Assembly (NCBI GenBank): GCA_016235585.1
Contig: JACRJY010000157.1
Coordinates: forward strand, 31,398-95,397
DNA: 64,000 bases
Reading direction: 5' to 3'
Source of the DNA: Verrucomicrobiota bacterium
GTDB lineage: Bacteria; Verrucomicrobiota; Verrucomicrobiia; Limisphaerales; JACRJY01
In this document: in pieces, positions 57,008-64,000 of the stretch
Layout of the letters: every line of letters begins with the position of its first letter
How positions within the stretch are numbered: position 1 is the stretch's first letter
Program-made: the position numbers and the translations under genes
Notes under the pieces: model-generated
Told to the model about the DNA's origin: nothing
Database searches by the model: none
The model's input: only the letters and a program-made list of their open reading frames with translations

Positions 57008-57340
57008 TCAGGCGGCGGCCTTGTCGAGGCTGGACTTGAGGTCGCGCTTGGAGCGCATCCCGACGATCTGCTCGATCACCTGGCCGTTCTTGAAGAGGAG
57101 CAGCGTCGGAATCGCCGTCACACGGAACTGGCCGGCGAGCGCCTGGTTGTCGTCCACGTTGACCTTGCCGATCTTGGCCTTGCCGGCGTATTCGCCCGCG
57201 AGCTCGTCGAGCACGGGCGCGATCATCTTGCACGGCCCGCACCATTCGGCCCAGAAATCCACGAGCACAGGCTGCGCGGACTGGAGGACTTCGGCGGGGA
57301 AATTGGCTTCGGAGAGGGTGACAATGTTGGCGGCGGCCAT
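57008..57340 (-). CDS. trxA: Thioredoxin
   Basis: VLVDFWAEWCGPCKMIAPVLDELAGEYAGKAKIGKVNVDDN. Confidence 0.96.
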   Translation of the reverse strand: MAAANIVTLSEANFPAEVLQSAQPVLVDFWAEWCGPCKMIAPVLDELAGEYAGKAKIGKVNVDDNQALAGQFRVTAIPTLLLFKNGQVIEQIVGMRSKRDLKSSLDKAAA

Positions 57341-57394
57341 GGGGTCAATCGGATTGAAGGTTCAAAAAATGTTCGGAAAAAACTTCCCCGTGGT

Positions 57395-57967
57395 TCACGA
57401 GGAATACGACTGGAGCAGCAGGTAGAGCCGCACGGCGAAGGCGATGCACGCGGCGGCGGCGAGGAACGCGAGCGTCGCGTCCACGACGTTGGTCTTCCCG
57501 GACGAACCACCGGCTTTCGATTTGGCCGGCGCCGGAGCGGCGGGCGCAGCGGCGGGAGCGGGCGCGGAAGATTTTGAGGCGAGCGAGATGCCGGCGACGC
57601 CGGACTTGGGCGGCTCGAAATGGGTGATCGGGGCCGAGGGCGGCGTGAACTTCGGGCCGGTCTGCATCGGGGCGGCAGCCCCGGCCTGCGCCTCGACCGC
57701 ACCGGGGATTTTCACGTTCGCCTCGGTTTCCTTGATCTGCGGCACGACGAGATTGAGGGAGGAGGTCGAGCCGGCCAGCTTGGTTTCCGGCACGGCGCTC
57801 GCGGCGCTCCGGCCGGCGGCCTCGATCTGGGCGCTGCTGGTGGGGCGGCCACCGGCCTTGGGCGGCAGGGTGATGCGGACGGTTTCCTTCTTGGGCTGGA
57901 CTTTGGCCGCATCCGCCGGTTTGGGCGGCACGCCACCGGCGGGCGGGTTGGGATTCGGGTCGGACAT
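57395..57967 (-). CDS. Pro/Ala-rich protein with C-terminal TM helix
   Basis: Low-complexity N-terminus; TNVVDATLAFLAAAACIAFAVRLYLLLQSYSS. Confidence 0.6.
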   Translation of the reverse strand: MSDPNPNPPAGGVPPKPADAAKVQPKKETVRITLPPKAGGRPTSSAQIEAAGRSAASAVPETKLAGSTSSLNLVVPQIKETEANVKIPGAVEAQAGAAAPMQTGPKFTPPSAPITHFEPPKSGVAGISLASKSSAPAPAAAPAAPAPAKSKAGGSSGKTNVVDATLAFLAAAACIAFAVRLYLLLQSYSS

Positions 57968-58041
57968 AAATTTTTCTTGTGCGCCAAGCTAGTTTTGCGC
58001 GCCGGGGGTGTCAAACTCTTTGTGGCTTCCCCAGTTTGCGC

Positions 58042-58170
58042 GGGCGCATCCGGGCTGCCCCCGCTCCGTCAGCCGGGCGGAACGCCGGTCTCCGCATCGG
58101 CGCGGGGCGGGAGTTTTCCCACCCCTGCCGGATCGGTGTCCGGCGCTCCGGGGACAGCCCGGATGCGCCC
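58042..58170. mobile_element. MITE-like element: 22-bp terminal inverted repeat (1 mismatch) flanked by 9-10 bp direct repeat CAGTTTGCGC
   Basis: GGGCGCATCCGGGCTGCCCCCG vs reverse complement of right end GGGCGCATCCGGGCTGTCCCCG; CAGTTTGCGC at 58032-58041 and 58170-58179. Confidence 0.75.
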
Positions 58171-58179
58171 AGTTTGCGC

Positions 58180-59763
58180 TCACTTTTTTCCCAGCAGTTC
58201 CAGCATGGCGGCGGTCATGCTCGTGATGCCGGTCTTGAGCGTCGGCTCCGGCACGGGCGCGAAGTAGCCGGAGTGCAGCGCGGGCAGCGTCTGGCCGGCC
58301 TTCACGCTTTCCCTGATGGCGGCGGCGTTGATGGTGCCGAGCCAGTAGATGCAGATGGGAATCTTGTGCTCGGTGCGGCCAAAGAGCGCGAAGTCTTCCG
58401 CGCCCATGACCGGGCTTTTCTTGAAGACATTTTCCGCGCCGAGCCACGCGTTGAACACGCCCACAAGCCGCTGGGTCAGCGCGGGGTCGTTGTAGGTGGC
58501 CCGCGCGTTTTCGTCGGCGACGGTGACGAGCGGCATCCGGTCGGCGGGAAGGCCCGCCGCCTCGGCCAGGCCGCGCGTGATGCGCCTGACGCTGGCGATG
58601 GTGCGGTCGCGCACTTCGTCGGAGTAGGAGCGCAACGTGAGTTGCAACCGCACTTCGTCGGGAATGATGTTGTGCTTCGTGCCGCCGTGGATGGAGCCGA
58701 CGGTGACGACCGCCGGCTCGGTCGGCGGCGTTTCGCGGCTCACAATCGTCTGGAGCGCGAGGACAGTCTGCGCGGCGAGCACGATGGGGTCTTTCGTCGC
58801 GTTCGGCCACGCGCCGTGTCCGCCGACGCCGCGAATCACGATGTCCACCGAGTCGGAGTTCGCCAGCGCGAAGCCCTCGGTGTGGCCGACGGAGCCGGCG
58901 GGCAAATCGCTCGCCACGTGCAGCGCGACGCAAAAATCCGGGCGCGGAAAGCGCGTGAACAACCCGTCGGCGAGCATGGCCTTCGCGCCGGAAACTTTTT
59001 CCTCCGCCGGCTGGCCGATGAAGACCACCGTGCCGCGCCAGTGCTCCTTGAGGTGAACGAGCATCCGCGCCGTGCCGATGAGCGAGGTCATGTGAACGTC
59101 GTGGCCGCAGGCGTGCATGACGGGGACTTCGTTGCCGGCGGCATCGGTGGTCTTGGTTTGGCTGGCGTAGGGCAGACCGGTCTGTTCCTTTACCGGCAGC
59201 GCGTCGAGGTCGGTTCGCACGAGCACCGTCGAACCGGAACCATTTTTCAACACGGCCACGACGCCGTGCCCGCCGACCTTGGTGGTGACGGCGCAGCCGG
59301 CCTTCTCCAGTTCCGCCGCGACCTTCCGCGCCGTCTTCTCCTCGAAGAACGACAGTTCGGGATGCGCGTGGAGGTCTTTGTAAAACGCTTCGAGCTGCGG
59401 GTAATCCTGCTTCAACTTCGCCTCGACCTGCTGGCGCAGCGCGGCGGCGGGTTGGGCGTGAGAGAAATTGGGAGCGGTGAGAACGGCCAGCAACAAGGTG
59501 AAAAAATGGAAACGTGCTGTAACCTTGCTGGAAAAACTCCGTTGCGAGTGGTTTGCCGCGCGTTTTCCCCTCACCCCAACCCTCTCCCTTGGGGAGAGGG
59601 AGCCGCGATTGGACGCGCGGCGAAGTTCAAACACGCGTTCGCATTTCACCGCGCAGACTTCGCTGTTCCCTCTCCCCAAGGGAGAGGGCCAGGGTGAGGG
59701 GAAAGAAACCGTGGAGCATTTCCGAAGCTGGGAATTTGAGAAGAAGCTCATTGGTGAGTTCAT
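58180..59763 (-). CDS. M20-family amidohydrolase/peptidase; ORF bounds given, true start probably near 59.5 kb
   Basis: YKDLHAHPELSFFEEKTARKVAAELEKAGCAV; VLVRTDLDALPVKEQTGLPY; VMHACGHDVHMTSLIGTARML; GAEDFALFG. Confidence 0.88.
   Translation of the reverse strand: MNSPMSFFSNSQLRKCSTVSFPSPWPSPLGRGNSEVCAVKCERVFELRRASNRGSLSPRERVGVRGKRAANHSQRSFSSKVTARFHFFTLLLAVLTAPNFSHAQPAAALRQQVEAKLKQDYPQLEAFYKDLHAHPELSFFEEKTARKVAAELEKAGCAVTTKVGGHGVVAVLKNGSGSTVLVRTDLDALPVKEQTGLPYASQTKTTDAAGNEVPVMHACGHDVHMTSLIGTARMLVHLKEHWRGTVVFIGQPAEEKVSGAKAMLADGLFTRFPRPDFCVALHVASDLPAGSVGHTEGFALANSDSVDIVIRGVGGHGAWPNATKDPIVLAAQTVLALQTIVSRETPPTEPAVVTVGSIHGGTKHNIIPDEVRLQLTLRSYSDEVRDRTIASVRRITRGLAEAAGLPADRMPLVTVADENARATYNDPALTQRLVGVFNAWLGAENVFKKSPVMGAEDFALFGRTEHKIPICIYWLGTINAAAIRESVKAGQTLPALHSGYFAPVPEPTLKTGITSMTAAMLELLGKK
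59564..59704. repeat. 38-bp inverted repeat (35/38), 65-nt loop, TTTCCCCTCACCC...CCCTCTCCCTTGGGGAGAGGGA
   Basis: Arms 59564-59601 and 59667-59704. Confidence 0.93.
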
Positions 59764-59778
59764 ATTTGTTGAGCCGGG

Positions 59779-60810
59779 TTATTTGCCCCACTTGACCCGC
59801 AGCGCGAGCGAGCCGAAGGAGTCGATTTCGCGCTGGCCGACGAATTCCTTGCTGCGGACGATCTGCGTGTAGGCGAGGTCGCAGTATTTGAACGCCAGCA
59901 CGAAGCCGAGCTTGAGATCGCCGACGAGCGGATGCTTCGAGACGTGGTGGCTGGCGTGAAGAAGATTTCCGTCGAGCAGCGCGTTGTAGGCGACGGCACG
60001 GCCTTCCGCACCGATGAAGGCGTAACAGCCAAACTTCTGCTCCATGCCGCCGCTGTGGGGCGTGATGGAGTCAATCGTGCGCTGGCTGAAATCATCCGGC
60101 ACCCGCCAGCCGAAGCGAAAATAGCAGCCGGCCCCGGCGTAGGTGCCGATGTTGCCGAGGCTCACGCCGGCCTGCGGGAGGAATTGCAGCGCGAAGTCGT
60201 GGGAATCGGTTTGCCTCCACAATTCGCGCCGCCAGATGCGCTCGTATTTCAACGCCAGCGCCGGCTCGGTGGTGAGCTGGTTGCCCCAGCCCAGGGCGAG
60301 GTCGAATTTCCGCAGACGATGCACGGTGTTCTGCGCCTCCTCGCCGAAGGCCTGCGGGCCGATGATGCCGAGGTCGAGCTGCCAGTGATCCAGCGCCGCA
60401 AATTCCCCGGCGGTTCCGCGCTGCTGGAGCATGAATGAGCCGTAGAGCAGCGCGGCATAAGGGCGGTCGTTCACTTGCAACGTCGTCGCCGCAATATTGG
60501 TTGGCGTATAAATGTTCTGGCCGAAGCCGATGCCGTAGCGCGTGGCGGCGGCGCCGAGCGGGAGAGCCGGCAGCGCACCGGCCCAGCGTGAAACCCACGA
60601 AGCGTCATTGGGATCATGCTCCGTGGCAAAAAACGTGAACTTCAATCCCTGCGTGTAATGCCGATCCGTTCGCACGACGAGATCGTTCTCCTGCATCACG
60701 CCGACGGACGAGCCGGCGAAGCCATCGCCCGCAAGGGCGGAAACCGCCGCGAACGCAATGGCCAGTGCGGAGCAACAAAATTGTTTGAAACAGCTCGATC
60801 CGGGTTTCAT
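59779..60810 (-). CDS. LpxR-like lipid A deacylase family (DUF2219) outer-membrane protein
   Basis: ENDLVVRTDRHYTQGLKFTFF; YGIGFGQNIYTPTNI; NDRPYAALLYGSFML. Confidence 0.85.
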   Translation of the reverse strand: MKPGSSCFKQFCCSALAIAFAAVSALAGDGFAGSSVGVMQENDLVVRTDRHYTQGLKFTFFATEHDPNDASWVSRWAGALPALPLGAAATRYGIGFGQNIYTPTNIAATTLQVNDRPYAALLYGSFMLQQRGTAGEFAALDHWQLDLGIIGPQAFGEEAQNTVHRLRKFDLALGWGNQLTTEPALALKYERIWRRELWRQTDSHDFALQFLPQAGVSLGNIGTYAGAGCYFRFGWRVPDDFSQRTIDSITPHSGGMEQKFGCYAFIGAEGRAVAYNALLDGNLLHASHHVSKHPLVGDLKLGFVLAFKYCDLAYTQIVRSKEFVGQREIDSFGSLALRVKWGK

Positions 60811-60876
60811 CTCACACGTGGAAAAGTTCGTTGTCACCGGTTGTGATTGTCACTTTGAAAGGGTGTTGCCCGCCGC

Positions 60877-60951
60877 TGGTGGGCGATGAGGGATTCGAAC
60901 CCCCGACCCACAGCGTGTAAAGCTGCTGCGCTACCACTGCGCCAATCGCCC
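60877..60951 (-). tRNA. tRNA-Val (anticodon TAC)
   Basis: Minus strand GGGCGAT TG GCGC..GCGC A GCAGC TTTACAC GCTGT..GGGGG TTCGAAT CCCTC ATCGCCC A CCA. Confidence 0.93.
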
Positions 60952-61045
60952 GCCGGTCGCCGTCGGTGGCAGAGGTTTCGCACGGGCGGGCCGCAGCGGC
61001 AAGCCATTTCCCCTCCCCGCGCTCCCCGCGCCCGTTGACCCGCCG

Positions 61046-61126
61046 CGCCCGCACTTGACGCTGGACACCGTTTGGGCTTTGCGGCTTGCTTTGCCGGATT
61101 ATTAATTAGTTCGCCACCATTGATGA
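61046..61126. repeat. Direct repeat copy 1 of the carB-half 5' region
   Basis: CGCCCGCACTTGACGCTGGACACCGTTTGGGCTTTGCGGCTTGCTTTGCCGGATTATTAATT...TTGATGAA; copy 2 at 62588-62665. Confidence 0.93.
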
Positions 61127-62544
61127 ATCCTGACCAGCCCGCCGACATCCGGCCACGGCCATGTTTCCCGCCGGGGACATTTCCAGCGGATGTTGACATG
61201 GCTCAAGCCGCCTCGTTCAGCCCCCTTTCATTCTTGCCCATGATGATCATCAAGAAATCCGCATTCAAAGCCCCCCCCCGCCAGCGCGGCGGCCCCGGCT
61301 GGTTGTTCCTTGGCGTTTTCCTTCTTGCCGCCGTCCCGCCCTTCCTCGCGCCCCCGGCCAGGGGAGCCGACGCGACAGCGGGGCTTGGCAGGCCGGACGC
61401 CGACCGGGCGGTGGCGTCCGAACCTAGAACAGCAAAGCCCCCGCCCTCCGCTTTTTACGCGAAGCCGGGGCCGTGGGGAAAGTTAAGGTGCAACTATGTC
61501 TTCATCGAGGCGCCGGCATCGCTGGTGAACGGCTACCCCATGCCCAGCACACAGGTGCGGTGGAGTTTTCCCGAAAGCGCGGCCGGCAGCCTGCCCGGCC
61601 TGTTCAAGGGCGCGGGCCTGCCCGAAAATTTCCGGGCGGCCCTCCTGGATCCGGCGAAACAAGTCCGGGACGGCACCATGATTCATCTCTTTCCGGCGAC
61701 CGTTGAGGTGGAGGCCATGACCCCGGCCATGCGGGAGGCGCTCTATCCGGAATTGCGGAAGCATCCCGTCAACGAGTTCTACTTCGCCCCGGTGAAAATG
61801 GCGACCGAAACCGTGGAGGAGTGGTTCGGCTCCAGCAAGCTGCGGCCGGAGCTGATCGCCAAAATCCGCCGGCTGACCTACCACTATAACCAGTGCCTGG
61901 CGTTGAGCGATGTGGCCGTCATGTTGCAGAGCGCGGGATCGGAGGAGGAGGCCCGGCTCATCTTGAAGACCCTCACCCGCACCCGCACCCTGATGATCCA
62001 GATGGAGTTTCCGCCGGACACGCAAATGGAACCGCTGCTGGACTATTGGACGGTTGGCCTCGGCTCGCGCCGCAAGGACATCGAGCCGATCATGCGATCC
62101 ATCATGGACATCGGCGGCACCGAACGTCTGGCCCTCTCCCATGTCCTTCCCGCGCTGCCGCGAAAGCTGCTCTACACGTATCCCGGGCCGGAATACCTGA
62201 TCCAGGGCCGGATGCCGGACTGCCATTGGACCTCGCTGAACTTTTTCAATTACGAGCCGCACAACTTCTATCTCGATGACCGCGTCAAAACCGATGTCAT
62301 CATGGAGACGCACGACGATGCCGCGCCGCCCTACCGCTACGGCGACATCCTCCTGTTCTGCGACGTGGCGAACGGCGACGTTTTCCATTCCTGCATCTAT
62401 CTGGCCGACGACATGGTCTATACCAAAAACGGCATCAACGCCTTCGCGCCCTGGGTGATCATGAAGATCGAGGAGTTGGGCCGGATCTACCTCCACGGCA
62501 AGGAAAACCGCGTCAAAGGCTTTCGCCACAAAAAAAGTTCGTAG
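61123..62544 (+). CDS. Secreted protein of unknown function; C-terminal region NlpC/P60-like (papain-like fold) by eye
   Basis: YRYGDILLFCDVANGDVFHSCIYLADDMVYTKNGINAFAPWVIMKIEEL; ATG 61123 aligned with the carB-half ATG in the direct repeat. Confidence 0.6.
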   Translation: MNPDQPADIRPRPCFPPGTFPADVDMAQAASFSPLSFLPMMIIKKSAFKAPPRQRGGPGWLFLGVFLLAAVPPFLAPPARGADATAGLGRPDADRAVASEPRTAKPPPSAFYAKPGPWGKLRCNYVFIEAPASLVNGYPMPSTQVRWSFPESAAGSLPGLFKGAGLPENFRAALLDPAKQVRDGTMIHLFPATVEVEAMTPAMREALYPELRKHPVNEFYFAPVKMATETVEEWFGSSKLRPELIAKIRRLTYHYNQCLALSDVAVMLQSAGSEEEARLILKTLTRTRTLMIQMEFPPDTQMEPLLDYWTVGLGSRRKDIEPIMRSIMDIGGTERLALSHVLPALPRKLLYTYPGPEYLIQGRMPDCHWTSLNFFNYEPHNFYLDDRVKTDVIMETHDDAAPPYRYGDILLFCDVANGDVFHSCIYLADDMVYTKNGINAFAPWVIMKIEELGRIYLHGKENRVKGFRHKKSS

Positions 62545-62587
62545 AAGCGAAGCCTCCGGGCGCAGTTCGTTCCATCGGAAGCGCACC

Positions 62588-62665
62588 CGCCCGCACTCGA
62601 CGCTGGACACGGTTTGGGCTTTGCGGCTTACTTTGCCGGATTTTTATTTCGCCGCCGTTGAATGA
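62588..62665. repeat. Direct repeat copy 2, 5' region of the carB half
   Basis: CGCCCGCACTCGACGCTGGACACGGTTTGGGCTTTGCGGCTTACTTTGCCGGATTTTTATTTCGCCGCCGTTGAATGAA. Confidence 0.93.
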
Positions 62666-64000
62666 ACGCTGAACTCCTCGCCAAAGCCAAGTCGCTCGGG
62701 TTTTCCGACCGCCAAATCGCCCATCTGACCGGTCGCACCGAGGACGCCGTCCGCGCCGAACGCAAGCGTATCGGCCTCGTCCCAAGCTATCGCCTCGTGG
62801 ACACCTGTGCAGCGGAGTTCGAGGCTTACACGCCTTACTACTATTCCACCTACGACCGTGGCGATGACGAGGTGAAGGGCAACACGGCGAAAAAGGTGAT
62901 GATTCTCGGCGGCGGGCCGAACCGCATCGGGCAGGGCATCGAGTTCGACTACTGCTGCGTCCACGCGGCCTTTGCGCTGAAGGAAGACGGCTTCGAGACC
63001 ATCATGGTCAACTCGAACCCGGAGACGGTTTCCACCGACTACGACACGAGCGACAAGCTGTTCTTCGAACCGCTCACGCTCGAGGACGTGCTGCACATTT
63101 ACGAACGCGAGCAATGCTGGGGTGCCATCGCGCAGTTCGGTGGGCAGACGCCGCTGAACCTCGCGCTCGGCCTGCAGAAGAACGGCGTCAACATCATCGG
63201 CACCTCGCCGCAGAGCATCGAAGTCGCCGAAGACCGCAAGCTCTTCGCGGCGATGCTGGACAAGCTTCAGATTCCGCAGCCGCCCAACGGCACGGCCACC
63301 ACGGTCGAGGAAGCCATCGTCATCGCCAAGCGGCTGACCTATCCGGTGCTCGTGCGGCCTTCCTTCGTCCTCGGCGGGCGCGCGATGCAAATCGTCTTCT
63401 CCGAGCAGGAGCTGCGCGATTACTTCCACCACAACGCCGCGCTGGAAATCTCCGCCGGCCGCCCCGTGCTCGTGGACAAATTCCTCGAAGACGCGACCGA
63501 GGTGGACGTGGATTGCATCACGGACGTGGGCCAGTTCGAGAACCCGGCGGACGGCACCATCGTCATCGGCGGGATGCTGGAGCACATCGAGTTCGCGGGC
63601 GTCCACTCCGGCGACGCCGCGATGGTTCTGCCGCCGCACACGCTCTCCCAGTCCGTCATCGAGACCATCCGCACCTACACGCACGCGATGGCGCGCGAAC
63701 TGAAGGTCATCGGCCTGATGAACGTGCAATACGCCGTGAAGGGCGAAACGGTTTATGTGCTCGAAGTGAATCCGCGCGCGTCGCGCACCGTGCCGTTCGT
63801 CAGCAAGGCGATTGGCAAGCCGCTGGCGAAGCTCGCGGCGAAGGTCATGGCTGGCAAGACGCTGAAGCAACTCGGCTTCACCGAGGAAATCTGGACGAAG
63901 TATTGGGCCGTGAAGGAGTCCGTCTTCCCGTTCAACAAGTTCCACGGGCAGGACATCCTGCTCTCGCCCGAGATGCGTTCCACCGGTGAGGTCATGGGAC
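62662..64000 (+). CDS. carB: Carbamoyl-phosphate synthase large subunit, C-terminal half starting at an internal domain boundary (runs off window)
   Basis: [24 protein letters not shown]...[20 protein letters not shown]...[59 protein letters not shown]. Confidence 0.93.
   Translation, partial: MNAELLAKAKSLGFSDRQIAHLTGRTEDAVRAERKRIGLVPSYRLVDTCAAEFEAYTPYYYSTYDRGDDEVKGNTAKKVMILGGGPNRIGQGIEFDYCCVHAAFALKEDGFETIMVNSNPETVSTDYDTSDKLFFEPLTLEDVLHIYEREQCWGAIAQFGGQTPLNLALGLQKNGVNIIGTSPQSIEVAEDRKLFAAMLDKLQIPQPPNGTATTVEEAIVIAKRLTYPVLVRPSFVLGGRAMQIVFSEQELRDYFHHNAALEISAGRPVLVDKFLEDATEVDVDCITDVGQFENPADGTIVIGGMLEHIEFAGVHSGDAAMVLPPHTLSQSVIETIRTYTHAMARELKVIGLMNVQYAVKGETVYVLEVNPRASRTVPFVSKAIGKPLAKLAAKVMAGKTLKQLGFTEEIWTKYWAVKESVFPFNKFHGQDILLSPEMRSTGEVMG

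Noticed and set aside
62644-63945. 433-aa minus-strand ORF opposite the carB half
   Set aside because: CarB conservation on + strand is unambiguous; the antisense ORF is GC-driven.

Overview
GC-rich bacterial chromosome segment. Gene content fits the PVC group, probably Verrucomicrobiota: two large PVC-type haem-binding/membrane-bound dehydrogenase-like proteins, CBS-containing Mn-PPase, GH57, LpxR-like protein, PPi-type PFK. Most of the window is compact housekeeping sequence (msrA tail, yacG-like, ppaC-like, two-component pair, ispH, dusB, ridA, lepB, fabI, tag, pfp, eno, hpt, moaD-like, thyA, trxA, distal half of carB) plus tRNA-Lys(CTT), tRNA-Gly(GCC) and tRNA-Val(TAC). The accessory zone is about 47.1-56.0 kb. 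It holds an amber-interrupted gene, a 21-bp/7-aa tandem repeat array, a collagen-like protein, an AT-rich ~1100-aa orphan protein whose C-terminus resembles a class III nucleotide cyclase, and toxin-antitoxin modules flanked by broken thyA copies. The strongest leads are: (1) the cyclase-like orphan in an AT-rich island; (2) an 8-nt-overlapping two-gene cassette present twice in the window, with no family I recognise; (3) a six-gene operon led by a GbsR-like regulator with matching palindromic operators; (4) a wHTH regulator between two copies of CTTTGYAATGCAAAG, one of them upstream of ispH; (5) gene insertions or duplications flanked by direct repeats of the 5' region of the downstream gene (thyA, hpt, carB); (6) several MITE/REP-like palindromes, one with terminal inverted repeats and a 9-10 bp target-site-like duplication. 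All calls are by eye; no database search was run.
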